This document shows, one piece after another, positions 14,096 to 22,155 of a stretch of DNA of 64,000 bases. Source of the DNA: JBOICV01 sp050740255 (GTDB lineage: Bacteria > Pseudomonadota > Gammaproteobacteria > Nevskiales > JBOICV01). Numbering within the stretch: the stretch's first letter is position 1; each line of letters starts with the position of its first letter. The stretch covers positions 15,306 to 79,305 of the forward strand of contig JBOICV010000176.1 of assembly GCA_050740255.1 (NCBI GenBank), in the 5' to 3' direction. Both the position numbers and the translations under genes were made by a program. The notes under the pieces were generated by a model, which saw only the letters and a program-made list of their open reading frames with translations, was not told where the DNA came from and searched no databases.

Positions 14096-15190
14096 TTAAT
14101 CCTTCGTGGCGCTGACCGTCATCTGCAAGCGGCACAGGGCGTTGGCCAGCGAGACCACGCCGATAGCGTCGGTGAGCTGTTCTGCATTGAGCCGCTCGCC
14201 CAGTTGGCGCGCGCGGCGCTGTAACTGCACCGGCTCATACCAGATAGTCTCACGCGCGAACGGCAGCAGTTCGCGCTCCACCGCGTCCAGCTCCGCCGCG
14301 TCCAGATGCGCAAGGGCGTAGGACACGTGCTCCATCTCCATGCCGCAGCCGGCAAGCAGTGCGCGCGCCTCCGCTTCCGACTGGGACGCGCCGAGGCCGC
14401 GCGCCACCACCGCAAACAAAAGCGCGCGGCAGCGCTGTGTCAGCGCAGGTGCCGCCCACATTTCATCGAGTGTCCGCGCCAGCAGCGGCGCAATCGGCGA
14501 ACCGTCGAAAGCCTGCACCACCTGCTTGAAGGGGCCGGCAGGCGCCGCGGGCAGGGAGACGGCGTGACCGGGTTTGCGATACAGGTCCAGCCAGCGCGCG
14601 ATCAAGGGGCGCAGCCAGCGGACGTAGAGCAGCTCCGGGGTTCCCTCCATTGCCTGCGGCGGCACAGCGGCGATGGTGGAAGTGCGGTTCATCATCACGC
14701 TGGCCACCACCGCGAAGGCGATCTCGCGTACCGCGGCGGCACCGAACCCGGCGTCACGCAGCGCGCGCACATCCGCCTCGCCGATTGGCGGATTGCTGTG
14801 CGACAGGCGGCGTGCAAAGCGCACCACCGCGGCCAGCTTCGGCTCCACATCAACGCGCGCGAGCTGCTGCTCCAGGCGCTGGATGCGCTCCTCGCTCATG
14901 CCCTGGATGCGCAGTAGCGCACGCACGGCGGCATAGCAGAACCGGCAGGAATTCTCCTGGCTTACCACCAGGCCGATCAGATCGGACAGATGCAGGTCCA
15001 GCTCCACCAGCAGGCCGTGTTCCGGCAGCCATTGGACCATCGTCCGCGCCACCCAGGGCGCACGAGCGAAATAGCGGATCGTGGGATGCGGCAGTCCAGT
15101 GTGACGCCGCGCATAGGCTTCCAGCACCGGATCATGCGTCGGCTGCAGCAGGCAGGATTCCCACTCGACATTCAGCAGCGGACTGGTCAT
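14096..15190 (-). CDS. AhpD-like / carboxymuconolactone decarboxylase fold protein
   Basis: The 364-residue protein has an AhpD-like helical domain in its N-terminal half, with E-N-S-C-R-F-C-Y-A-A-V-R near residue 80. The two cysteines match the C-x-x-C redox pair of AhpD peroxidase-related proteins, but the histidine normally three residues after the second Cys is replaced by Val. The C-terminal half may be a second, degenerate repeat of the fold without cysteines. It may be a thiol-dependent redox protein with altered proton transfer, or no peroxidase at all. It precedes the cyclase gene on the same strand. Confidence 0.65.
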   Translation of the reverse strand: MTSPLLNVEWESCLLQPTHDPVLEAYARRHTGLPHPTIRYFARAPWVARTMVQWLPEHGLLVELDLHLSDLIGLVVSQENSCRFCYAAVRALLRIQGMSEERIQRLEQQLARVDVEPKLAAVVRFARRLSHSNPPIGEADVRALRDAGFGAAAVREIAFAVVASVMMNRTSTIAAVPPQAMEGTPELLYVRWLRPLIARWLDLYRKPGHAVSLPAAPAGPFKQVVQAFDGSPIAPLLARTLDEMWAAPALTQRCRALLFAVVARGLGASQSEAEARALLAGCGMEMEHVSYALAHLDAAELDAVERELLPFARETIWYEPVQLQRRARQLGERLNAEQLTDAIGVVSLANALCRLQMTVSATKD

Positions 15191-15395
15191 GCCGACACTT
15201 TAACGCGGGGTACGGGCTTCTGGCTAAGCCGTTCAGCGGCGTTGTTTTTACCGACGCTGTGGTATTGCATCGCTTCCCTGGAGGGGGCAGGGCAGGATGG
15301 TCCTGGCGGCTCGGCTCGGCTCGGCGCGGGATTGGCCATGCTTCGGCAGTGATCGCATATTGGGCATCAGAGCGCTGCTGCGTTATCCTTTAGCA

Positions 15396-15617
15396 ATGAT
15401 TGATGCCGCCCTTATCTCGAAGGTCAAGACGCTCAGCGTCGCTGATCGCCTTGAGCTGATTGGGGCCGTGTGGGATTCTCTCGCGGCGAATGAAGCCCCA
15501 GTAACTGAATCGGAAAAGGCCTTGCTGGATGCGCGGCTGGCGGACCTCACAAAAAACCCTGCCGATCAGAGCCCCTGGTCCGAAGTTCAGGAGCGACTTC
15601 GCCGGCTCCTAGCTTGA
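15396..15617 (+). CDS. addiction-module antitoxin (RelB-like, TIGR02574 type)
   Basis: The 73-residue acidic protein reads V-K-T-L-S-V-A-D-R-L-E-L-I-G-A-V-W-D-S-L near its start, typical of the short antitoxins that precede RelE/ParE toxins. The C-terminal half, with S-P-W-S-E-V-Q-E-R-L, is the usual toxin-binding tail. The ATG at 15396 gives the family length; an upstream GTG at 15297 would add an unrelated extension. The toxin start overlaps the stop. The region 15191-15395 before it holds only a short CGGCT tandem stretch. Confidence 0.85.
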   Translation: MIDAALISKVKTLSVADRLELIGAVWDSLAANEAPVTESEKALLDARLADLTKNPADQSPWSEVQERLRRLLA

Positions 15618-15913
15618 GGCACACCGTCCATGTCCGCCGGGCGGCCGAGCTTGACGTGGCGGAAGCTCAATACTGGTATGAGAAGCAGCGGCCTGGGTTA
15701 GCCGCCGAGTTCCACGCCGAATTCGTGCAGGCCATCGGTCGCCTTACCGAGACGCCCCTCTTATATCCCGCTGTCTACCGCGGAGTACGCCGCGCGGTTC
15801 TTCACCGCTTTCCGTTTCTCGTCTGGTATCAGGTTCACGATTCGAGCATTACGGTACTCGCGTGCACACACGGCAAGCTCAATCCCAGGAAGCTTGCTGC
15901 CCGTTTGCGGTAA
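15614..15913 (+). CDS. RelE/ParE family toxin
   Basis: The 99-residue protein has the RelE/ParE layout: R-R-A-A-E-L-D-V-A-E-A-Q-x-W-Y near residue 8, a P-L-L-Y-P-x-V segment near 50, R-R-A-V-L-H-R-F-P-F-L-V-W-Y at 57-70 and a C-terminal T-V-L-A-C-T-H-G-K-L-N-P strand. ParE members poison DNA gyrase and RelE members cut mRNA; which applies cannot be told. The TTG start overlaps the antitoxin stop as TTGA, so translation is likely coupled. Confidence 0.87.
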   Translation: MRHTVHVRRAAELDVAEAQYWYEKQRPGLAAEFHAEFVQAIGRLTETPLLYPAVYRGVRRAVLHRFPFLVWYQVHDSSITVLACTHGKLNPRKLAARLR

Positions 15914-15950
15914 GTTGATGCCCAACCGGCGTTGGCGCTAATAGCTGGGT

Positions 15951-17789
15951 TTAGGCCGCCGCTTCTCTTTCCGCTTTCTTGCGGTCGTGCTCTTTCAGGT
16001 GCCGTTTGCGGATGCGGATGGATTCCGGCGTGGCCTCGACCAGCTCGTCGTCGTTGATGAACTCCAGCGCCTGTTCCAGCGCGAACTTGATGGCCGGGGT
16101 CAGGATGATGTTCTCGTCCGACCCGGCCGCGCGCATATTGGTCAGCTTCTTGCCCTTGAGCGGGTTGACCACGAGGTCGTTGTCGCGGGAATGGATGCCG
16201 ACGATCTGACCTTCGTAAACTTCCTGACCGTGCTCGACCAGCATGCGGCCGCGCTCCTGCAGATTGAATAGCGAGAAGGCCAGCACCGTGCCCTGCTCGT
16301 TGGATATCAGCACGCCGTTGTGACGCTGGCCCACGTCGGTGTCGATTTTGGGGCCGTAGTGATCGAAGTTGTGGAAGATCAGGCCGGTGCCGGAAGTCAT
16401 GGACATGAACTCGGTCTGAAAACCGATCAGCCCGCGCGAGGGGATTTTGTATTCCAGGCGCACGCGGCCCTTGCCGTCCGGCACCATGTTTTGCATCTTG
16501 CCGCCGCGCTCGGCCAGTCCCTGAATCACGCCCCCTTGAGTCGCTTCCTCCACATCCGCAATCAAGGTTTCCCAGGGTTCGCAAATCTTGCCCTCGATCT
16601 CCTTGAGGATTACATGCGGGCGCGACACCGCCAGTTCGTAACCCTCGCGGCGCATGTTCTCGATCAGGATGCCCAGATGCAGCAGGCCACGGCCGGAGAC
16701 TTTGAGCTGGTCCGCATTGCCGGTCAGCTCGACGCGCAGGGCCACATTGGTCTTGAGTTCGCGCTGCAGGCGCTCGCCAATCTGGCGTGAGGTGACAAAT
16801 TTTCCTTCCTTGCCCGCGAACGGCGATTTATTGACCTCGAAGGTCATGCTCATGGTGGGTTCATCCACCTGCAGCGTCGGCAAACCCTCCGGGCTTTTGA
16901 CATCGCACACCGTTTCGCTGATGCCCAAATCCTCGATGCCGGTCAGGGCGACGATGTCGCCCGCCTGCGCTTCCGGCACTTCGGTCTTGTCCAGCCCCAT
17001 GAAGCCGAGCACCTGCAGCACGCGCCCGGTGCGCTGGGTACCGTCGCGCGCGATGATGCTCACCGGCTGATTGGTCCGCACCCTGCCGCGTGAGATGCGG
17101 CCGGTGCCGATCACGCCGACGTAGCTGCTATACGCCAGCGAGATGACCTGCATCTGGAACGGGCCGTCAATGTCCACATCCGGCGCCGGCACCTTGTCGA
17201 TAATGGTCTGGAACAGCGGATCCATATTGCCTTCGCGCAGTTCAGCCTCGAAGCCGGCGTAGCCGTTGAGCGCGGAGGCGTAAACGATCGGGAAGTCGAG
17301 CTGCTCGTCGGTGGCGCCGAGCTTGTCGAACAAGTCGAATACCTGATCAATCGTCCAGTGCGCCCGGCTGCCGGGCCGGTCAATCTTGTTGATGACGACG
17401 ATGGGTTTCAAACCCAGCGCGAAGGCTTTCTGCGTGACGAAACGGGTCTGCGGCATGGGACCGTCCACCGCATCCACCAGCAGCAGCACCGAGTCCACCA
17501 TGGACAGGACGCGTTCGACCTCGCCACCGAAATCGGCATGCCCGGGGGTATCCACGATATTGATGCGGTACTTGGTATCCGAACGGGGATCAGTCCAGCG
17601 TATGGCGGTGTTCTTGGCCAGGATGGTGATGCCGCGCTCGCGCTCCAGGTCGTTGGAGTCCATGATCCGCTCGCCCAGGTTCTCGCGCGCGTCCAGCGTG
17701 CCGGACTGGCGCAACAGCTTGTCCACAAGGGTGGTTTTGCCGTGGTCGACGTGGGCGATGATGGCGATGTTGCGAAGATTTTGAATCAC
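15951..17789 (-). CDS. typA: ribosome-associated GTPase TypA/BipA
   Basis: The 612-residue protein has the full TypA architecture: G domain with A-H-V-D-H-G-K-T-T (residues 11-19), R-G-I-T-I (switch I), D-T-P-G-H-A-D-F (switch II) and N-K-I-D-R-P (specificity), followed by EF-Tu-like, EF-G-like and the unique C-terminal domain. TypA binds the 70S ribosome and aids 50S assembly under stress such as cold. The gene stands alone; a GC-rich hairpin lies just before its start, and GGAG gives the ribosome binding site. Confidence 0.98.
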   Translation of the reverse strand: MIQNLRNIAIIAHVDHGKTTLVDKLLRQSGTLDARENLGERIMDSNDLERERGITILAKNTAIRWTDPRSDTKYRINIVDTPGHADFGGEVERVLSMVDSVLLLVDAVDGPMPQTRFVTQKAFALGLKPIVVINKIDRPGSRAHWTIDQVFDLFDKLGATDEQLDFPIVYASALNGYAGFEAELREGNMDPLFQTIIDKVPAPDVDIDGPFQMQVISLAYSSYVGVIGTGRISRGRVRTNQPVSIIARDGTQRTGRVLQVLGFMGLDKTEVPEAQAGDIVALTGIEDLGISETVCDVKSPEGLPTLQVDEPTMSMTFEVNKSPFAGKEGKFVTSRQIGERLQRELKTNVALRVELTGNADQLKVSGRGLLHLGILIENMRREGYELAVSRPHVILKEIEGKICEPWETLIADVEEATQGGVIQGLAERGGKMQNMVPDGKGRVRLEYKIPSRGLIGFQTEFMSMTSGTGLIFHNFDHYGPKIDTDVGQRHNGVLISNEQGTVLAFSLFNLQERGRMLVEHGQEVYEGQIVGIHSRDNDLVVNPLKGKKLTNMRAAGSDENIILTPAIKFALEQALEFINDDELVEATPESIRIRKRHLKEHDRKKAEREAAA

Positions 17790-17798
17790 AAATTTCTC

Positions 17799-17825
17799 CC
17801 CTCTCCCCGCGCGGCGGGGAGAGGG
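17799..17825. repeat. GC hairpin of the C-run/G-run repeat family upstream of typA
   Basis: CCCTCTCCCCGC, loop GCG and GCGGGGAGAGGG form a perfect 12-bp stem nine bases before the typA start on the minus strand. The following CAGGGTGAGGGG is also typical of this interspersed repeat. It could lower access to the typA ribosome binding site. The rest of 17826-17995 holds no recognised feature. Confidence 0.7.
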
Positions 17826-17995
17826 TCAGGGTGAGGGGCGGCTATTCTACGCAGCTCTGCTGCACTGCGCCATTGTCTGACCGGCTTTGCCAAAAAAGCC
17901 TCACAGCCCTTAGGCGAGATTTACCCGCTGCGGCAGCGCGGGCTCAGGTATAGAGTAAGAATCCCATCCCCGACGTCGCTATCGCTAGGACAGCC

Positions 17996-18536
17996 ATGCC
18001 CGAGCTCAATGTGTTGGTGGTAGACGATTCCAGTACCGCTCGCTTTGCGATGCGCAAGTACCTGGAGCATCTGCACAATCTGGTGCAGACCGCAGCCAGC
18101 GCGATGGAGGCCTATGACTATCTGAAAGATCATCAGCCTGACGTGATCTTTCTGGACAATGTCATGCCGGAAATCAGCGGACTTGAAGCGCTGTATACCC
18201 TGAAGCACGATGCAAAGACCGCTGTCATCCCGGTGATCTTCTGTACCTCCATTGGGAGAACCGAGTTCATCGAGCGTGCCCGCGCCTCCGGCGCGCTACA
18301 AGTCTTGCACAAACCCCCCAGTCTGGATCAGCTTTCCAGGGTGCTCGCTGACATCCAGGCGCAGCCGACGCCGGCGCCAGCTTCGCGGCCGGTAGCGAGC
18401 ACCACGCCGGCGGCCAACGATCAACCTGAGGCGCAGGGGCCTGGAGGCCAGCGAGCGACCGCTGCCGCCGACCTGCTACCGCCTGAGGCGGCCGGTGGTC
18501 GCTATGCTGAGTTGCGCGGACAGATTGACACCGGTA
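17996..18536 (+). pseudogene. response regulator, 5' part, disrupted by the IS3 element
   Basis: The fragment encodes an intact CheY-like receiver domain (about residues 1-125): acidic pocket VVDDSS, phospho-acceptor Asp in D-V-I-F-L-D-N-V-M-P, Thr/Ser in CTSIG and Lys in HKPP. A Pro/Ala-rich linker follows. At 18536 the frame runs into the IS left end and would stop about 14 residues later. Removing the IS and one copy of GTA restores the frame to the segment at 19771, giving a predicted ancestral protein of 298 residues. The receiver-only product may still be made. Confidence 0.85.
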
Positions 18537-18596
18537 TGGACTGCCCACGGTCTGATAGACATTCCCGGCCTATGATTTAAGCATAGCAGGAAGTCC

Positions 18597-18881
18597 ATGA
18601 GTACCCAGCGTTTCACGCCTGAATTTAAGGAAGAAGCCGTTCGCCAGATCGTTGACCGCGGCTATTCGGTTGCAGAAGTTTCATCTCGACTCGGCGTTTC
18701 CGCGCATAGCCTTTACAAGTGGGTGAAGTCGGTCACTCCGCACAAGAGCGAGAAGCAAGCTGCGGAATTGATCGAATCAAAAAGCGAAGTATTAAAGCTG
18801 CGCGCGCAACTGCGCCGCACCGAAGAAGAGCGAGACATCCTAAAAAAAGCGGCGCGGTACTTTGCCAGGGAGCCCGAGTAA
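18597..18881 (+). CDS. IS3 transposase OrfA
   Basis: The 94-residue protein contains the helix-turn-helix of IS3-type OrfA (F-T-P-E-F-K-E-E-A-V-R-Q-I, then S-V-A-E-V-S-x-R-L-G-V-S-x-x-S-L-Y-K-W-V) and a leucine-rich coiled segment near residues 60-85. Near its end C-TAA-AAA-A (A7 at 18842-18848) allows -1 ribosomal frameshifting onto orfB, yielding the OrfAB transposase. OrfA alone usually represses or modulates transposition by binding the inverted repeats. Confidence 0.95.
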   Translation: MSTQRFTPEFKEEAVRQIVDRGYSVAEVSSRLGVSAHSLYKWVKSVTPHKSEKQAAELIESKSEVLKLRAQLRRTEEERDILKKAARYFAREPE

Positions 18882-19732
18882 AGTACCGCTTCGTCAATGA
18901 ACATCGGCATGAATTCCGGATCGTCACGATGTGTCGTGTGCTGAGGGTTTCCCGCGCGGGGTTTTATCAATGGCTGCATAGGCCGTTGTCGGATCGAGCC
19001 ATCGAAGACCAGCGGCTCCTCGTGCTGATTCGCGCTTCCTACTCGGCCAGCGGCAGCGTATACGGCGCGCGGCGTGTATTCGGTGATTTGCGGGAAGCCG
19101 GTGAGACCTGCGGCAAGCATCGTGTCGCTCGCATCATGCGGATGAATAAAATCAAGGCTCTGCATGGCTACAAAATACCCCGATCCATCGTCGGGCGACC
19201 GTCCATTATTGCGCCCAATCGGCTCAATCGGGAGTTCAATGTCGATGCACCTGATCGGGTCTGGGTGACCGATATCACCTATCTGAGGACCTGGCAGGGA
19301 TGGCTGTACCTGGCGGTGGTGATGGACCTCTATGCACGCAAGATCATCGGCTGGTCGATGAAGCCGACCTTGGCGCGCGAGCTGGTGCTCGACGCGCTGC
19401 TGATGGCGCTCTGGCGTCGTAAGCCGCAGCGGCCGGTGCTCGTGCATTCAGATCAGGGCAGCCAATACGGTAGTGACGATTGGCAGCGCTTCTGCCAGAC
19501 CAACAACCTGGAGCCCAGCATGAGCCGGCGCGGCAACTGCTGGGACAACGCCGTGGCCGAGTCTTTCTTCAGCAGCTTGAAGAAAGAGCGCATCCGCAAG
19601 CGCATCTACAAAACGCGCGAGTTGGCTCGTGCCGATGTCTTCGACTACATCGAGGTCTTCTACAATCGAACCCGCCGACACAGCCATATCGGTGGCGTCA
19701 GCCCCGAGGCATTTGAACGTGCCTCACTTTGA
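18848..19732 (+). CDS. IS3 transposase OrfB (produced as OrfAB by frameshift)
   Basis: The product after the -1 slip continues K-K-S-G-A-V-L-C-Q-G and contains a Y-G-A-R-R-V HTH-like region and an rve-type DDE integrase core: first Asp in V-W-V-T-D-I-T-Y-L, second in V-H-S-D-Q-G-S-Q-Y, Glu in N-A-V-A-E-S-F-F-S-S-L-K-K-E. The catalytic triad is complete. There is no good independent start, so expression through the A7 frameshift is expected. The stop at 19732 lies at the inner edge of the right inverted repeat. Confidence 0.95.
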   Translation, partial: SGAVLCQGARVKYRFVNEHRHEFRIVTMCRVLRVSRAGFYQWLHRPLSDRAIEDQRLLVLIRASYSASGSVYGARRVFGDLREAGETCGKHRVARIMRMNKIKALHGYKIPRSIVGRPSIIAPNRLNREFNVDAPDRVWVTDITYLRTWQGWLYLAVVMDLYARKIIGWSMKPTLARELVLDALLMALWRRKPQRPVLVHSDQGSQYGSDDWQRFCQTNNLEPSMSRRGNCWDNAVAESFFSSLKKERIRKRIYKTRELARADVFDYIEVFYNRTRRHSHIGGVSPEAFERASL

Positions 19733-19767
19733 GGCTGGGGTATGTCTACGATTCCGTGGGCAGTCCA

Positions 19768-20126
19768 GTATGCGCAAGCTCACCGATGAGATCTTCGTGC
19801 AGCTGTCCGAACTCAAGCAGCAGATTACCCATCTCGACCCGGCCGGTCTGACCCGACAGGAGGTTGAAGCGGTGCGCCGGATCGCACGCGAGGAGACGGA
19901 CGCCCTGCATCAGGCGGTGCGAGCCGAACTGGATGCGGTGCGCACACGTCTGGAGGCGATTACGCGTATGCAGGAAGAAGAGTATCAGCGGATGCTGACA
20001 GTGGTGCGCGAGATCGCGGCCGCCGAAGCCAATTCGTTCAAGGACAGCACGCTTAAGGAGGCTACCGCGCGGATCACGGAGCGGCTGTCCCACTCAATCC
20101 TGCGTGCGCTCGGCCGCGAGGTCTGA
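19768..20126 (+). pseudogene. response regulator, 3' part (coiled-coil output segment)
   Basis: This fragment, in frame with 17996-18536 after removal of the IS, encodes 118 residues rich in Glu, Arg, Leu and Ala with heptad-like spacing: KLTDEIFVQLSELKQQI and A-R-I-T-E-R-L at the end. It has no DNA-binding motif, so the output is probably protein-protein contact. An ATG formed at the junction (19769-19772 region) could allow separate translation, but no ribosome binding site is evident except chance sequence within the IS end. Confidence 0.8.
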
Positions 20127-20133
20127 CGCGCGT

Positions 20134-20811
20134 CTAGCCGCTTTTTACCGCCGGCTCACCCAGAACGACCGCGCCGCGGTCGGCCTGCCAATGCGCCGCA
20201 CCGAGAAAAATCAGCCGGATTTGCTTGATGATGCGCACCGTCAATTCCTGCTCGCGCCGGTTCTGAGCGCCTTTTTCCCGCTGCGGCAGTTGCAGGATTT
20301 CCCCGGCCTGGGTGAGGGCGGTGTTGATCACCAGATCCGCGATCATCTCGCGGTCCTCGGCGGGAAACCCGCCCATTGGCGGGAATAAGCGCAAATCCTC
20401 CGCCAGCTCGCCCACAAAGAAACGCACCTCGCGATTGATCGCTTCGCGCACGCGCGCATTGGCGCCGCCGCGCTCCTGCGCGAGGATTTCGAAAGCGCGC
20501 GGATTGGCGCGGACGAAGTCCAGAAAAATCTGCACCGAACTCTGGATCACGAAATGCGGTGAACCAAGCGCCGTTACGCGGGCCTCGCGCAGCAAGCGCC
20601 GCAAAGTCAGCGTCACCTCATCCACCAGCGCCAGCATCAACTCGTCCATATCGCCGAAATGGCGGTAGAAAGCGGTCGGCACGACGCCGGCCTCGCGCGT
20701 TATTTCGCGCAGGCCGAGGCTCGCCAAGCTGCGTCCACCGCCGGCCAGTTTGAGGGCGGCCTGCAGCAGGCTTTGCCGGGTTTGTTGCTTGCGCTCTTCA
20801 CGCAGGGTCAT
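20134..20811 (-). CDS. desT: TetR-family repressor, DesT/FabR type
   Basis: The 225-residue protein has an N-terminal HTH (S-L-A-S-L-G-L-R-E-I-T-R-E-A-G-V-V-P-T-A-F-Y-R-H-F then D-M-D-E-L), typical of FabR/DesT regulators that sense acyl-CoA saturation. It is divergent from the desaturase operon and the intergenic region holds three operator-like palindromes. P. aeruginosa desT lies next to desCB in the same way. The ATG at 20811 starts just before the HTH; upstream in-frame starts to 20865 exist. It probably represses the operon and itself. It converges on the disrupted regulator gene. Confidence 0.87.
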   Translation of the reverse strand: MTLREERKQQTRQSLLQAALKLAGGGRSLASLGLREITREAGVVPTAFYRHFGDMDELMLALVDEVTLTLRRLLREARVTALGSPHFVIQSSVQIFLDFVRANPRAFEILAQERGGANARVREAINREVRFFVGELAEDLRLFPPMGGFPAEDREMIADLVINTALTQAGEILQLPQREKGAQNRREQELTVRIIKQIRLIFLGAAHWQADRGAVVLGEPAVKSG

Positions 20812-20841
20812 GTGGTTTTCCTCACCCAAAAGCATAGCATG

Positions 20842-20859
20842 AGAGAACATTTGTTCACA
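20842..20859. promoter_or_regulatory. operator-like palindrome A (repressor-proximal)
   Basis: AGAGAAC-ATTT-GTTCACA matches the pattern AGTGAAC-ANNT-GTTCACT shared with sites B and C. It lies 31 bp upstream of the repressor start, in place for autoregulation. Confidence 0.7.
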
Positions 20860-20914
20860 GAACATAAATCCAGTGAGACTATAAGTTATTGTTTGTAGAA
20901 GATATAAATAAATG

Positions 20915-20932
20915 AGTGAACACGTGTTGACT
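20915..20932. promoter_or_regulatory. operator-like palindrome B, overlapping the -35 box
   Basis: AGTGAAC-ACGT-GTTGACT is an 18-bp near-perfect palindrome. From memory it is very close to the DesT site at the P. aeruginosa desCB promoter. Its right half contains TTGACT, the likely -35 hexamer of the desaturase operon. Confidence 0.8.
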
Positions 20933-20955
20933 TATTGTTATGAGGACTGCATACT
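20927..20955 (+). promoter_or_regulatory. candidate promoter of the desaturase operon
   Basis: TTGACT (20927-20932) and CATACT (20950-20955) are 17 bp apart. The predicted start lies near 20962, inside operator C, about 27 bp before the ATG at 20989. Site B covers the -35 box and site C covers the start, a standard repression layout. Confidence 0.6.
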
Positions 20956-20956
20956 T

Positions 20957-20974
20957 AGTGCACACTTGTTCACT
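20957..20974. promoter_or_regulatory. operator-like palindrome C, at the transcription start
   Basis: AGTGCAC-ACTT-GTTCACT, the third copy. Its centre is 42 bp from the centre of B and B is 73 bp from A; both distances are close to whole helical turns (4 and 7), so repressor dimers would lie on one face of the DNA. Confidence 0.75.
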
Positions 20975-20988
20975 AGTGAGTGAATGAC

Positions 20989-22116
20989 ATGACCCAGACC
21001 CAGCCTCGCCCCAGCCCCCGTCCCAATATCCTCAAGACCGGCTTGCGCCGCGCGCTCAGCTCGCGCATTGCAGCGACGCTGACCTATCCCCACGGCGTGG
21101 ACCGCTACCTGGCGCAGTTTGACCCAAACTGGTCGCTGCGCGAAGTACGCGCGGAGCTGACCGCGGTGCGCTACCAGACCGCCGGCAGCGTCACCCTGAC
21201 GCTGCGCCCCAACAGCAACTGGCAGGGCTTCAAGGCCGGCCAGTATGTGCGCCTGACGGTCGAGATGGACGGCGTACGCCGCATGCGCTGCTACTCGCCC
21301 GCCAATTCGGTGCACGCCAAGGACGGCCTGATTGAACTGACCGCCAAGGCGCACGCCGGTGGTTTTGTTTCAAAGTTCCTGCGCGACGAGGCCCAGCCCG
21401 GCATGGTGGTGACCCTGTCGCGGGCCGACGGCCAGTTCGCGCTGCCGGCACAGCGGCCGGAACGCATCCTGCTGATCAGCCGCGGCAGCGGCATCACGCC
21501 GGTGATGTCCATGCTGCGCACGCTGTGCGATGAGGGCCACCAGGGCCGCATCACCTTCCTGCACTACGCCAATGTGGCGCAGGATCAGATCTACGCAGCG
21601 GAGCTGGCCACGATTGCGCGCTGCTATCCCAACGTCGAGCTGCTGCGCTGCTACAACGGCCCCGGCGGCGAGCTTACGGGATTGTTCAGCCAGCAACAGT
21701 TGCAGCAGGCCGTGCCGGACTACGCGCAGGCGCAGGCTTTTCTCTGCGGGCCGCCGGGGATGATGAAGGCGGTGCAGAAAGTCTGGGCCGACGCCGGCAT
21801 CAGCGAGCGCCTGTTTCTCGAACATTTCACCGTCACACCCATCGTGCTGGCCGCCGGCAATGCCGAGGGTGAGGTGCGTTTTGCGCGCAGCGAACGCCTG
21901 GCCAAGAACAGCGGCAACACGTTGCTGGATCAGGCCGAAGCTGCGGGCCTCAAGCCCGAAGCCGGTTGCCGCATGGGCATCTGCCATACCTGCACCTGCC
22001 GCAAAACTTCCGGCACGGTGAAGAACCTCCAGACCGGCCAGCTCTCCAGCGAAGCCGACGAGGAGATCCAGATCTGCATCAGCGTGCCGGTCGGCACCGT
22101 GACGCTCGACCTCTAA
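20989..22116 (+). CDS. desC: ferredoxin-type NADPH reductase for desaturase, DesC type
   Basis: The 375-residue protein has an FAD domain with R-C-Y-S-P-A-N (about residue 99), an NAD(P) domain with G-S-G-I-T-P-V-M-S-M-L-R, F-L-C-G-P-P-G-M-M, and a C-terminal plant-type [2Fe-2S] domain with C-R-M-G-I-C-H-T-C and a distant Cys in I-Q-I-C-I-S. It passes electrons from NAD(P)H to the next-door desaturase. P. aeruginosa DesC has the same architecture and partner. The ATG at 20989 is preferred; a GTG at 20980 is also in frame. No good ribosome binding site is visible. Confidence 0.9.
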   Translation: MTQTQPRPSPRPNILKTGLRRALSSRIAATLTYPHGVDRYLAQFDPNWSLREVRAELTAVRYQTAGSVTLTLRPNSNWQGFKAGQYVRLTVEMDGVRRMRCYSPANSVHAKDGLIELTAKAHAGGFVSKFLRDEAQPGMVVTLSRADGQFALPAQRPERILLISRGSGITPVMSMLRTLCDEGHQGRITFLHYANVAQDQIYAAELATIARCYPNVELLRCYNGPGGELTGLFSQQQLQQAVPDYAQAQAFLCGPPGMMKAVQKVWADAGISERLFLEHFTVTPIVLAAGNAEGEVRFARSERLAKNSGNTLLDQAEAAGLKPEAGCRMGICHTCTCRKTSGTVKNLQTGQLSSEADEEIQICISVPVGTVTLDL

Positions 22117-22155
22117 ACCACGCACTAAACCTTGAATCACGAAACCGAATCCGCC

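Larger units (their letters stand above)
18537..19767 (+). mobile_element. IS3-family insertion sequence, 1231 bp, complete
   Basis: The ends are imperfect inverted repeats of about 36 bp that begin TGGACTGCCCACGG at 18537 and finish CCGTGGGCAGTCCA at 19767. A 3-bp target duplication GTA flanks the element (18534-18536 and 19768-19770). It carries orfA and orfB in the usual -1 frame relation with an A7 slippery run. Both ends and all reading frames look intact, so the insertion is probably recent and may be active. Confidence 0.96.

Noticed and set aside
17799..17840. Hairpin before typA as a possible riboswitch or thermosensor
   Set aside because: Similar hairpins occur at unrelated positions, so it is better explained as an interspersed repeat. 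Regulation by it remains possible but is not shown.
20800..20990. Short palindromes as a possible IS end or attachment site
   Set aside because: The three copies share spacing and pattern with FabR/DesT-type operators and there is no transposase or target duplication.
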